From Nymphaea colorata (Eukaryota > Streptophyta > Magnoliopsida > Nymphaeales > Nymphaeaceae): a stretch of 64,000 nt of DNA. The notes beneath the pieces were generated by a model that was not told the origin of the DNA, did no database searches, and worked only from the letters and a program-made list of their open reading frames with translations. A program made the translations under genes and the position numbers. Shown one piece after another: positions 44,177 through 56,141 of this stretch; position 1 is the stretch's first letter; the number at the start of each line of letters is the position of its first letter. The DNA lies in NCBI RefSeq assembly GCF_008831285.2, contig NC_045143.1, positions 5,217,503-5,281,502 of the forward strand, written 5' to 3'.

Positions 44177-46782
44177 CCTCTCCACAACTTTGTTTATTTC
44201 TTTTGTTTTTTTTTTATGTCATTAAAATCCAATATGAGAAATTGCTTTCAGCTAAAGAAGAGACAAGCTTGGATGTCAAAGACAGTATGGCCAGTGCAAT
44301 ATCGTACCTGTTTGTCTTCCTGGCCAACACAGTATGTCAGGCCACTTTGCCATTTTCTTGAGAAAAGTAACGTAAGGATTCATAAAATAAGAAGAACCAG
44401 TCTTCAAGCTCGGTATGGGCGTGGCTGTATTGTTCTGCCATTGTTTGTGAAGCAGCACTATACAAGGGACTCTGTAGGTATGTCAATAGATGGGATTTGA
44501 TTGATACCTACTTTTAACCATGTAGTTCGTTTAACTCACCTCGTGTAATTCAACTTGACTCGAATAATGTATTTATTGTTATTATTTTCGTTTGATTTCA
44601 TTTTTCAACTAGCTTTCTCCTTCGAACCACGTCTCCTCTAGCTTCCAAGCAGCAGTATTCTCCTTGGAGGCTCGTCTCCTTCAGCTTCCAAGCAGCAGTA
44701 TGCAGCAGCAGGGTACCTCCCCATCCTCTTCCTGGGTCGGCTCATCGAGTTTACCGAGTCGAGTGAGCTCGACTCGAGCTCGACATTTAGCTGCCCAGTC
44801 GAGCCAACCAACTCGGGCTCGGCTCGACTCGTGTTCAAACACTCCCTTCGTGTGTTGCTAATTATGAAATGTTCGGCATCATGTCTTTGAACATAGACGA
44901 GTTCTGCGTTCGAATTTCAGGCAATAATTGTAGTTGCTGCCCATATATCGCAAAAACTTTTAGCTGTTTCCAACAGCTCAGTCCGATGCTTAAAAAATAT
45001 TAAGTGAGGATTTTCCTTTCTAGAAAACCACAGCAACTTGCCAAATAAATATTCGCCGTTTTTATTTGAACACACAAATTGCATATTATACATATACATG
45101 TAGGCCCATTAAATAATCAAGATGAAAAACATAATAGAAAAAATCATTCCAGGAAACAAGACGTAATTTGGGTTTTGCTGGTATAAATTAACTGAACTCA
45201 ACGACGTTGCCTAATGACATGTTTTGCATGTCATTAGCAAAAAATTACTTTATTTTTTCCTTTTTTATTCACCTCTTTTTTCTCAGGCAATAACACTCTT
45301 AGGAGGCATTGAATGCCAGGATTTGAGATCCGTGAATTTAAGATCTTACCTTCCCCTTTCTATCTTTCCTCAATGCAGAAAGGCAACAAGTGTGGATTTT
45401 AGGTCCAATTTAAGATGCTTAGTTGGGTGAACTATGCTCTTTATCATGAATATTTTGCCACATTCACAAAAACATGTCACATCATATAACATTAGATCTA
45501 TAAATTTCAAATTGAAAGTAATTAAATGTCCCATTTAATCTCTTGACCCGGCTGCACCTTCATCGCCACAGCTGCCTGAATTGGTTGCATCATGCGACTA
45601 AAATGATGCCACATATCTTTTTCTAATCATTTTTTTGTATTTTCAATATCATTTTCCGTCAAATGTCTACTTTTGATCATTTATTTCAATCAAGGGGATT
45701 GTCTGAAAGTCTTTGAAACTTGAGAATGTTTTGTGAACTTCTCCCTAAAAAGAAAAGGGATTTTGTAAAAACCTCAATTCTGGGGTTTTTTAGCATCTTC
45801 AGAACTTATATTATCGGTCTTGCTGCGGTCTAAGTGTTGTAGAAAAACATTTACATTACTATGTTGAGAGAGAAAATGGATCGTAGAAAAAAACCAAACA
45901 TTAAATTCGATCAGTAAGTTTACTCCAGCCTAGCTGTAATGTTCAGTGCTTTAAATGGCAGGAAGAGTTTCATATGTAAGAACAGAGGTGTCCAAACAAA
46001 GTACTTGGTCACATCATTCATATATATAATGATAGTCAACTATACCTCTTAACTTAGGTCTTATGAAACCTGAAAAAATAGTATCCACGCGAATGGAACT
46101 AGTGATGCCTAGTATGCCACCAACCTGACCTAGAACACCCGAATTACAGCTCCATCGTTTTCTTTTTTTAATCAAGAAGGGACCATCGTGAGATATGAAC
46201 TGTGACTGCTCTCACTGCCAACACTGGAGAAAGTTCAGGATCAGCCTTCCATTTTCTGCTGGTTGCAGTTGAGGGGTTACCTTCAGCAAATTGAACTTTC
46301 GTGAAGCTTAGCTCATGGTCCAATCAACTGGGCACCACATTGAAAGCTACCTAACTTGCCTTTATGTTACTGCAGCTCAGGAAACGATGGAGAATCTGAT
46401 GAAGACTCAAGGAGGATCATCATTAATGGGTCCAAAACCAATCTGCTCTAGGTGTGGTTCTACGTTGCAACTTCAATTCGATTCATCTTCCAAAATAACA
46501 TATTGGGAAAGGTTGTAGATTAACCAAGGCGGATCTCTCTCACCATACGATTATAGAAAGTTTATATTCAACAGTAACACATGAAACGTATACTATGGGA
46601 AAAACGAGAACAAACCATCGCCTTCGCCATCATCAGTGGCGGTATCATACATAGGGTTCTACTGCACTAAGCGTAACAATGGCACTCTTATTTTACAGGC
46701 GACGACGACGACCCTCATGAACACAGACGACATGGATCTCACGGCAAACCTGAACTAAAACTAAACGATGGTGCTGCTGTGT

Positions 46783-48777
46783 TCAGTTCACCGGAGCCCA
46801 GACGAGGTGATCCTGTGGAAGGAAGTGGCAGACAGGGACGGACCCAGGCTTGACACCAAGAACCCGGAAGGCCAAGTGCTTGGGATTCCAGGTGGAGGTA
46901 TCCAAATGGCACACGGCCACCGCGTTCACCTTGCTGCCGTCGTCGGCCCCCAAGGGCACGACGTAGGCTCGGCTGGCCGTGGTCTTGTGGCAGTAGAACA
47001 CGGCGTAGGGGTAGGGCTGGTTGTGGCAGACGACGGAGGTCGGGGTGGCCACCAACTCGACCCCGCCGAGGACGGTGTAAGTCCTTCTCTCCTGTGGGTT
47101 GTCCCCCTTCTCGACCTCCGTTGCCAGCACCTGGAGGTGGCGGGTCCCGAGCTGCGAGACGGAGAAGTCGACCATGGACTCCAGGGAGGTGGCGCAGTAC
47201 CTGGTCTCCCCCTTGTTGGCGGGCTCCTCGCACTCCTGCAGCGTGCGCTTCATGAGGGAGGCCTCCTTGGAGTTGGGGGACAGAGAGAACCGGTGGAGGA
47301 TGTCGGGGAACTTGGCGGTGGAGAAGGGCGTGGCGTCGGCGACGGCCCGGGGCACGAAGGCCGGACCTGCGCCGTCGGTCCTGACGAACTGGAGGTTCAT
47401 CTTTTTGCCCTGGTGGAGGTCCTTCTCGAGGAAGAAGAGAGCGACGTTCGGGTCGTACTTGAGCTGGTCCTCGCTCGCCGCATAGTTATACAAGAAGGGA
47501 CCATATGGGGCTCGCACGACGACGGGCTTCCGGCCGTGACCGGAGTACACTCCGACGCCGTGACCGACGTTCACATAGGTGCCGGGAGCGTGAACCCTGA
47601 CGCCGGGACGACCGACGATCACGTGAGTGCCGGGGGCGTTCACTACGACTTCTTTTCCTTCTGCGCCCACTTCGGTTGCCTGCTTCTCCACCAAATCTGC
47701 AAAGTTTGACATCAGTTTCGCGCTATCTCCCAATTCAGGTCAGGTCAAGGTTATTTTATACTTACATATATTGAATGTCATGAGAACCATTTACTTTTAT
47801 AGTCTGTAAAATCTTTAGCATTCTCATGAGATTGTCGATGGTATATCTATGATCTTACTATTTGTGTAGCAATGCATGCTTGAAATAGTGCTGTCTTTGT
47901 CTCTCTCAAGGTCGTCTTCTTTTCACCTTTTCACTTTGACTAGCTTGTGATAGTTACCGGAGTGCGGATGAAAATGGAAAATGGGTGGAGGGAGAAAATA
48001 AATGCTGGTTGATCGGAAGGTGCTGCAGTTGGCTCTAGAATCGCACCATTGAATGATGAAATAAATTTTAAGCACACGACTTCAGCATGGTGTAATTTAA
48101 TTTACATTCAATGTAAGTGAGCAAAGTGTTCGTCCCACTTTTTGGGTTCATACTGTTCTCACCAACCAACTTGTTTTCCTTTCATTTGAAAGGTTTTTCT
48201 ATATCTGCTACTTTTTCTTGCCAATTATAAAGAAACTGTATAAAACGAAGACAAGAAGAAGCAAAAGAGGTTGTGCCAAAATGAATTGGGCCCAAAAGCA
48301 TGATCAGTCAGTTGCCTCAGTGGAACACTGGCTTATGGGAATGACAAAAATCAGTTTCAAGCCGCCTTCTATTTTGAAGCTATTTCATTTTCTCAATTCA
48401 AGAAATTTATAGGTACAGATTTTTTACACCATTTCCTTAGCAGATTGGAGTTCTGCAGGCACAGACTCGATTCCACTAAGAAATTTAATTACCAGTGTTT
48501 GAGATGGCAACTCACCGGGATATAAGAACGCACGGACGACGTCCGGCATGTGAGTATCAGGCAACACATGCTTCCAATAGCTAGAAGGGCTGAGAGCCGC
48601 ACTGCTGACTTGAACGAGCTGAGGACCAAAAAACAGGGATCAAAGAGAAGAACAGGAAACCCAAAACTACTTGCTCAGTGAACTCCAGTATTCAACTGAA
48701 ACAATCACATAAACACTTGACAGTGAAGCCAAATAACTCACCAGGAACGCAGAGAGAAGGAGTGCGAGTCTCGCCAT
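46783..48777 (-). CDS. BURP domain protein, RD22-like
   Basis: Three exons on the minus strand (48777-48742, 48618-48516, 47696-46783) encode 350 residues. MARLALLLSAFLVQV is a signal peptide. The post-signal segment LSPSSYWKHVLPDTHMPDVVRAFLYPD is the conserved BURP-family segment. Next come short valine-rich repeats with THV/TYV motifs (residues 63-100), as in RD22. The BURP domain (about 134-350) begins FFLEKDLHQG and has the exact diagnostic spacing CH-X10-CH-X25-CH-X25-CH, with CHNQPYPYAVFYCH and VCHFLPQDHLVW. These are secreted plant-specific cell-wall proteins; RD22 is induced by drought and abscisic acid, and others modify pectin or form cyclic peptides. I see no cyclic-peptide core repeats here, so the RD22-like class is favoured. 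Exon 3 is GC-rich, and a TATA box sits 98 bases before the ATG. Confidence 0.95.
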
Positions 48778-48874
48778 CGATGAACCTGGTCTGAGCTCTA
48801 CTGGAGAAGACCTATCAGGAGCTCAGTGCTCGTAGAACACGAAAGGTTGAGGAAGCCTTCACCTGGCTATCTCA

Positions 48875-48880
48875 TTTATA
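48875..48880 (-). promoter_or_regulatory. TATA box of the BURP gene
   Basis: The minus strand reads CTATAAATG, with TATAAA 98 bases before the start codon at 48777. The implied leader is about 65-70 bases. Confidence 0.65.
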
Positions 48881-50109
48881 GTGCTTCAGCAGCAGAAGGA
48901 AGTAGATGCGCCTCTCGGATTTTAATACAGGGAACTGAATCCTACCAGCTTGAAGGACTCACATTTATTCCTCAACTGTCGTCTCCATTTTTTTATAATG
49001 TTGGAAGACTCATAAGTTGCGGGCGTGGCAAGCCTTCAAGCTAGCGTAGGGACACCAAGTAATGACCACCAACCTAACGCTGACACCACCATGATCATGT
49101 GGAGAAGCTTCTCTTCAACTTTGCTTCTTCGGGTTTTTAAAACTAGTCAGAAATGGCTTCCGGTGGAACATCAACTTCCTTAAAGATCGTCCATCTGTGT
49201 AGATGAACGTTAAGCATGGAAACCAATGCTTGAAGTGGCATGGCAGCAGGAATAAGGATTTTTGAAAACATATTGCATTAAATATATATAGGTTGTGGGA
49301 TCTGAACGAGCTGATATTAAAGGAGAAAGAAAAGCAGGTTTCCTGGTAACTGTGCTGTTATGAAAGGTCCTTCATCATGCCAGGCATTAATTGGAGTGAA
49401 ATTTTTAATGGGCACCGTCTGTAGTAACCAGATCTCCAGCTACAGTTGTTGGACACATCCCATTCTGAATTTAACCTCAAGTAATTAGATTCAATAGAAC
49501 CATTTACGCCCATGCAGGTACAGTAACGAGTTTTCTTATTGAATCCGATAAATATCTAACTCTGAGGAGAATCTAAATCCAATTATGCGACAAAGTCCGG
49601 ACATGATATGATCTTTTCTTTTTGTATTTGAATTAGAATATGATTCTAAACCAAAGTAAGCAACACCCAGAATGTGGAATATGATAATATTGTTCATGAT
49701 AATTGTTCTATCTGACCGGAATACGACTGATTTATGACGTTAGGCCCCAACACCTGCGGGGACGGTCACCTTGCATGTATCAGCAAGAAAGAAGGGTCCG
49801 CCGGCACACGACAATCTAGCACTAAATCACAGGGTAGGTTGCAGCTGAAGGGCTACATTCAATTACAAATTTGAGCTTTCATGGAGGTGATAATGTACCA
49901 AGCAAGTCGGCGCCGTATTGAGAACCGCCTTCGTCTTGTGAACCAGGGACATGTCGGTGGTTCAGCCGCCGAGGCAATGAAGTTGTACTCAGGTGGAGAT
50001 TCATGGAAGCTCATCAACGCCTTGAGAACGGATGAGGTTTAGAGCTTTCTAGAGAGAAATCTACTCAAGGTGCTTCGGATATTGCCTGTCGATAATATAG
50101 ATCTTTGAA

Positions 50110-50149
<40 letters not shown>

Positions 50150-50774
50150 TTAAAACAAGCAGACCTTTATGTACCAAACTCATTGGGAATCATCTGGGCG
50201 TATATGGATGCAGTATAAGAAAAGTAAAAACCATGTTAAAAATTTGAAAGTCAAGCTTTTTTTAAGAGACTAAAATACTTCTTAAATGAAGCAAGTACTC
50301 TCTCTTTGTTTTGTTCGTTTCCTCTCTTCCTTTGAGGGGCATAGGTTTCTTTTTAAAAAATTGCCTTTCATATTTTCAACTTAATTTTTACTATTTAATC
50401 TACTTAGAATGGCTAGAACCAACAAACAATTCCCATTAAATGTAACATATAAGAGTATGGTAGATACCTATTTTCCTATATAAAAAATTTATGTCAAAAA
50501 ACTTGAAATGTCTATATAATTAAAAGCTAGAACATGGCTCACTTGAGTAGTCTAGCGTATGATCTGTCCGGATCAACTAATTCAGGGTGGTTCTGCTAAG
50601 TCATCAGTTCCTCGTCCCCTAACTTCACGCTCCTTAAGTTCGCACCTATAAAAATTTAATACTTTAATATTATGTCATTTGGATGAGTCCTCACATCTCA
50701 TTTAATTAAGATCGATATCCTAGTCGATGGAACTAATCTTTGTATGTACGATTCTCGTAAACTTGAAAAGAAAG

Positions 50775-50806
<32 letters not shown>

Positions 50807-51850
50807 CCGGTCTTAAGGCCGATTCGTGGGACGGTGAGTTTCTTAATACATCTCGATTTACATAAAATAAAGCTCAAGAACGAGTTCTGAATGGGTGAAC
50901 ATTTAAATCATATACTATGGGAATTGCTGTTGGACCCATAAAATCTGACTTGGTGCCTTGAGCCTGTTTTCAATTGTACCAGGACAATATATCTCGATCT
51001 TGGGATTCTGGGAATATGGGATATTTCGAGATATGGGTGTTTCCAAACTTCCAACTCCCAAGTTGGCAATAACTCAGCCATGTCCGGATTTCCTGCAATT
51101 GAACTGGAGTGAAATCCGCTTGTCAATGTGAAAAATCATTTAGGTTCTTCACGTTTCGTTATCTGAAAACTGAGGCATGTGCACCGGTGTAGTGTAAATG
51201 GTTCGAAATTCGGATCAAATCCAGTGCCATCCTATTTGACTTTGTTGGACCCGCAATTCAAACTTGAATTTTTTTAAATAGAATTTGTAGTTGGATTGGA
51301 TCTTCATCAAGTCTCCAACTCAATTCTGCAACAGGTTTCCTAAACCACTACCATGTCCAAGCTTGGTTAGGATTTGAATCCATTTTCTTCTATCCAAGGT
51401 AGTTTTGCATTAATGGATCAAATTTATGTCCTCGGTTATACTTTAATTAGATATTACCCACCTTTTATGAGGGAGCAGGAGGTTAACAATCCAATGTCAA
51501 TAAAAAAGTCTTGATCTCTCCCTTATTCCACTTATATTTTGGTGTCTATAACAAAAGAGACAAAAAAGATGTCTATAAAAAAAGAGAAAGAATTCAAAGA
51601 CTATGAAATTACATTTGTTTACTGCTGGATTTGATCATCGAGAATCTTTGATTCATGGATTCAAGGTCGGATGAAAGTACATCCTTTTTAATTATACAAT
51701 TTTAGGTGAACAGAATTTGATCTACTACTGCCCGAAGATGGCCGACGCCTCCATCCAACCCCTAGAGAGGCCAGCTTTGGTGCATAAAGGTGTCGTCCTG
51801 GTGCACTTCAACTTGCACGTTGATGGCCTCTCCTTATATGCATGTTGCAT
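48881..51850. other. Intergenic region upstream of the BURP gene
   Basis: Distal promoter of the BURP gene and unassigned DNA. A small plus frame at 49881-50042 (53 codons, with RRRIENRLRLVNQGHVGGSA) reads like protein but has no neighbour exons that I can join. A (TA)n tract lies at 50114-50148 and a short (AT)n(GT)n at 50776-50806. The rest shows nothing definite. Confidence 0.5.
50114..50148. repeat. (TA)n microsatellite
   Basis: About 34 bases of uninterrupted TA repeats. Confidence 0.9.
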
Positions 51851-51868
51851 AACAATTCTTCAACATTC

Positions 51869-52107
51869 CGGGTGAGCGAAAGGTATTAATCCTACCGCCC
51901 GAAAAGGGCTTGAAGGCCCTCTCGTTCCCCCTGCCTCCGGGGTTCTGGGCTGCTTTGGTGTCAGCGATAGCAACTGTGCACCATTCAACTTGGATGTCTC
52001 GTCCTACCGCCTTAAGACACAAGAACATAGCACCCACATGAATCGAACTACAGACCTGCCTTTATACAGGTCCCTAGTCCGACCAGCTACACTATGTCCC
52101 TTGAGGC
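51869..52107 (-). mobile_element. tRNA-derived SINE with 18-bp target-site duplication
   Basis: The 239-bp element is flanked by perfect copies of AACAATTCTTCAACATTC at 51851-51868 and 52108-52125. Read on the minus strand it starts GCCTCAAGGGACA. It then has a polymerase III A box TAGTGTAGCTGG that fits TRGYNNAGYNGG exactly, and a B box GTTCGATTC about 45 bases later. The body is tRNA-unrelated and GC-richer than its surroundings, and the end reads CTTTCGCTCACCCG with no poly-A tail. No intact tRNA fold can be formed, so it is not a tRNA gene. The perfect duplication points to a fairly recent insertion. I cannot name the family. Confidence 0.85.
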
Positions 52108-52998
52108 AACAATTCTTCAACATTCATTCAAGCTAACATCCCAAACAATTTTGTCATTTCTGAAGCTTTTCTTGCGGCAGTCAACAAGCTACTAAGAAAA
52201 GTAAGGAAGACGCGGGGCTGTCCTAGTCAAACATGGACACGTTTACTGCAAGAGGAAAATCTTGATCATCCAAGTCTTTTCGTGTTCGTGTTTATATCAT
52301 TTAATCATCCAGTATTTACTTTGTAAATTAATTAACAATGCTGATTTGGTGGATTTAAAATGAATATACATACATAGATGCTGCATGTCGTCGAATGCTT
52401 AAAATGAATTGTCATTAAAAAATAATTTGGTGTAACAATTTAACAAGAGATTACAGTGTAACAGTGGTTTATGGTGCTTTGAGCAATAATTTATGATGTT
52501 TTCAACTACGAATTTTAGTTTTTAGTCATCTATCAACATCCCACCTATTTAGTCGAGCTCGAACCTGGGTAGCTTGGTTCAACAGTCTCCAATAAACTCG
52601 TTTAAAACCTACATAAACTCGTTTTAAAATGCATATAAACAAGCTTTCTTAATGTTGCTATGATCGACTTTCAGTTATCTTATTTACCTCCTTAAATGGC
52701 AAGGCTTAATTATAAGTTCTTTAATGCTTGCTTGGGTTGGCTGGGAGTTAGTAGTGCCCCATAACCTAGCTCGATCGAGCAAGTCGACCCTAGTTCAAGC
52801 TGGTGAATTCAAGCTCATGCTAATCCTTCAAGACCCACGACAAGTTGTTGCTGCCCGGGTTGGCAGGGCTCAGATTTTGAATCCGAGTTTAGTTTGATGC
52901 AGATTGCAAAAAATATATCTTATTATTAAAGGTAGAGTCAGAACTTTTTGGTTAAGGGACACCACGCTTTGTCTTCCTACAGCTGGGTCCAGTATGGA

Positions 52999-53226
52999 TA
53001 GGCCTGGGCATCAGGCCGGCCGAATACCGAAAACTCAACCTCAGGCTCGGCTCGGTTAAAATTTAAAAAATATATATTTAAAATATAAAATAATATATAA
53101 TGAATCGTAATAAAATATTATCATTGTATATAAAATAAAAATAATAATATTTAAAAAAGTTTATCTAGTTGAACCGGGTTTAGGCGGTCCGGTGCGTTTT
53201 TTTAGGGCCCCCAATGCCTAAGCTTA
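52999..53226. mobile_element. hAT-type MITE with perfect 8-bp target duplication
   Basis: The 228-bp element is flanked by AGTATGGA at 52991-52998 and 53227-53234. It begins TAGGCCTGGGCATC and its other end, complemented, reads TAAGCTTAGGCATT (10 of 14 matches). Subterminal GGCCGG/CCGGTCC words and an A/T-only core resemble the element at 32306-32505, so the two likely belong to one group. Confidence 0.75.
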
Positions 53227-53234
53227 AGTATGGA

Positions 53235-54034
53235 CAGCTCTATTCGACTGGGTTCAGATTTCGATTTGGCTAGGCTCAGAACTGACTTCAATGCAAAAAG
53301 GTTTTCACCGGCCCATGTAGCATGTGGGCAACTGCCCACACTTCATGAGAGGGCTCCCCTTCTTCTCATGGGAAAATGGCATCTGATACTGATTGTTGGT
53401 GGGCACTTGCATTCAATCTCACCCGCCACCTAAATTCTAGGCATTATTTTTTTGCAAGGCCTTGATGTGATAGATCCGGCCCCTCTATTTAACTGTCATC
53501 GCCGCTGCCTTAGGTTAAACTGAGCAATAACGTGCTTGAGAACAAAGCTTTCAGCATGGCAGCTGAAGTCTTGGGAGGGCGTTGCGTCTTGAAAAGGAAA
53601 GAAAGAAAGAGTAGAAGGCTGGAAGGAACCGGAAATTGAGGCACTTCTTTTCTACTCTGTGGATTACGATGCTCCAACGATCCTTCTTATACAAGTCCTT
53701 TCGTTTAAAATGGGAAGAAATTAATGGAAGATGAGGTTACGTTGGATGAAGTACTAAGATATGATAGCAGAAGAAAGGAAAAGGGGAAAGTAGCTAGTGG
53801 GGAGTCGCTCAATTAAACAAACAGTTGGTAGGTTTGACGTCTTTATTGTGTGGAGCAACAAAGTCCTAACGGGTTGCATTCAATCGCTTCCTTGAAAGCG
53901 ATGCAAAAGATGGGGCGGTGTGTGTTTCCTGTCCAAGTGATCCTCCTTAATTTCTACCTTCTTTTAATCGGCTTACAAGCAGGGCGTTCCATAGTAAGAA
54001 AATATTTTAATAAAAAAAAAGTTCATGGAAAATG
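53235..54034. other. Intergenic region, no feature seen
   Basis: About 800 bases between two transposon-like elements. A GAAAGAAAGAAAG run lies near 53599. No gene or repeat structure was recognised. Confidence 0.5.
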
Positions 54035-54430
54035 TAGAGTTGTCAACGGACTGGATTCAAATCGGCTCTCTCTTTTTGTTGTTCACATATTTTGGATTTG
54101 AATATAAAGGAAGAAAAGTCATATCTGAATTTGAATCCAAAGTTGGATTTTGCAATCCAAATCAAATCTGAATCATGTTCGTACGTTCATATCTGTTATG
54201 AATCCAAATTTTGAACCGAATGTCGTCCGTTTTCAAAATGTAAGAATATGAGATATAGGATATTTATTTAAAAGTAAATCTGATCTAAATCTGAATCTAA
54301 TCGGATGTTGTTTCTTGAATTCGAATTTGGTAAGATTTCTTAGTCAGATATTAATTTTTTTTGTGTACCTGATTGTTTTGAATGACTCAGTCGGATATCC
54401 GATCCAAACTCGGATATATTGACATACCTA
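54035..54430. mobile_element. Possible hAT-like non-autonomous element (TAGaG/TTGTCAA termini)
   Basis: TAGAGTTGTCAACGGACTGG at the left is opposed by TAGGTATGTCAATATATCCG at the right. The interior has repeated CAAATCTGAAT and GATCCAAA words typical of this plant family. A related but poorly bounded copy starts at 54784 (TAGGGATGTCAATAAATAGG). No target duplication was found. Confidence 0.45.
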
Positions 54431-54988
54431 AAAAAAAAACTTATCACTAAGTCAGATGTTTTCATTTGTCTTGCATTATTTAGTTTAATTTATTAATTAG
54501 TTATTACATTCCAATTAATTAAGCCTTATAGCTCATTATTTGTTTTATTTTGTGAACCTTTTTCTAATCCTGAATTTTCTTAATTTTTATTGTTTTTTTC
54601 CATTTTTATTAATTGGAGCAACACTGGTCTTTTGAACTTGAGACCTGAAAAGGGTAATTAATTTGGAACCGCGTAAATCAGCTGACATTTCGTGAATCCT
54701 TAATGTGATTGTTTTTAGGAGCTTTTATGTGACAAAATGGTTGATTTTATACATGTTCTTCTCAGCCATTAGAATTGGATAATTAGGGATGTCAATAAAT
54801 AGGATTGAGACAATAGTTATTATCACATTATCTAATTTGACCCAGAATCGATTTCAAATTTGAATGCAAAAAATTCAAAATCATATCCAAATTTTTACTT
54901 GCCATTGAATTCACATGTCTATGAGAACTGAATATTCATGTGATATAAGAAAAACCATGTACCTTCTTCGCTTAATGAGATAGAACCA

Positions 54989-55214
54989 GTGAAGGGTGGC
55001 AGCGTACTGGGCGACAATATGGTCTGGCTCCTCTAACGACTCAGGTTCGAGTCTTGGAGTTGTTACTGTCACATCCTAGTGCGTTTTACCTCTAAACCGT
55101 AAAAGGTCCTAAAGCATGCTCAATGAAAACCTGGTGAAGGGAGAGGAGCCGTGTCCTTTCTTAGGAGCAGTAGAATGAACCGCTCACTCATAAAAAAAAA
55201 TAAATAAATAAAAA
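54989..55214 (+). mobile_element. Second SINE, with A-rich tail and 12-bp target duplication
   Basis: The 226-bp element lies between GAGATAGAACCA at 54977-54988 and 55215-55226. It has an A-box-like TGGCAGCGTACTGG, a clear B box GGTTCGAGTC about 40 bases later, and a 3' tail of A9 followed by (TAAA)n. The body shares no evident similarity with the SINE at 51869-52107, so it is a different family. The A box is imperfect. Confidence 0.75.
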
Positions 55215-55226
55215 GAGATAGAACCA

Positions 55227-56141
55227 TACACCAAGCCCTCGATGACTTCTGCCCTTTGCTATAAATTAAATGTAAGCAGTGCATCCATTTCTTCTCTCAT
55301 AAAGTGTTGAGCACAGCTCACAGGAAACTACCGTATTGCTAGTTATCTCTACTGTTGTCAATCTTTTTGTTAACTGGTGGAATTTTTGAAAGGCACTAAA
55401 CTTCTGGCAACACTGCCCATGATATCGATCACTTTCAAGAAGATAGTCCTGCCATCAAGGGTTGGACTTAAAAGAGCTTGAACTTGAGCAACTTCAGAAG
55501 CTAATTAGCTCCCTGCTCTCATGGGGTAAGGCGTAGGTGCCGAGTGGGCAGCAATAAATGGCCACACAGATCAGTTGGATTAATTCCATGGTCATGCACT
55601 CTCAATTAGGGTCGAGTGTCGTATCAGATAATGTGTGTTGGGTCCACTATACATACATATATATAGTGAAATTGATAATTATTAGACCTTTAGGTGCAAA
55701 ACCTATAAAAAATCATCTTAGTATTAACCTTTTTTAGATAAATCGGTAAAAAAAATTAGGAAAAAGGAGAAAATAGGATATTTTAGTCATTTAGTACAAA
55801 TTAACAGCTTTTCTCTTTAATTCTCTCATCTATTTTAGATTAATCAATGGCCAAGATGATTCATGATAGGTTTGGTAATGAAGGGTGTATATATATATAT
55901 ATATATATAAAGAAAGAGAAAAAAATAGAAAGATTGATAAATAGTAGAAACTTAAATGCTAGATGAATAAGAAACAATCTGTTGAGAGAAAAGTAAGAAG
56001 ACAAATACAGTGTGACGCTTTATTAGTTTACCCTTTTTTTTTCTTTGTTTTTCTCTCGGACACTAAAAAAAAACGGTGACTAAGGTTGTTCCTTGTTCAT
56101 CTAAGATCCAATTATCTAGCACCTAACTCTCTCTGCTACTT
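55227..56141. other. Intergenic region, no recognised gene
   Basis: AT-rich DNA with a (TA)n run near 55889-55910 and pyrimidine runs near 56032-56056. No coding sequence or repeat ends were recognised. Confidence 0.5.

Larger units (their letters stand above)
41711..46782. other. Intergenic region between OFP and BURP genes
   Basis: Five kilobases with no recognised gene. It contains a long AT microsatellite, a GA microsatellite, and a 154-bp tandem duplication (listed separately). A 112-codon plus frame at 42754-43092 has no known domain. Around 44640-44850, AGCTTCCAAGCAGCAGTAT occurs twice and is followed by GC-rich repetition of GAGCTCGACTCG words, typical of a degraded plant repeat family. 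The last kilobase is the 3' flank of the BURP gene. Confidence 0.55.

Noticed and set aside
46739-47709. Long plus-strand and second minus-strand frames over the BURP exon
   Set aside because: The plus frame is the complement of a GC-rich coding exon, and the minus frame is out of phase with the BURP motifs. Only the CHX10CHX25CHX25CH frame is supported.
52030-52107. Intact tRNA gene on the minus strand
   Set aside because: A and B boxes are present, but the arms do not pair into a cloverleaf, and the 18-bp duplication bounds a longer element, so it is called a SINE.
54614-54680. Possible tRNA or promoter signals in AT-rich DNA
   Set aside because: Only scattered TATA-like words without a downstream gene.
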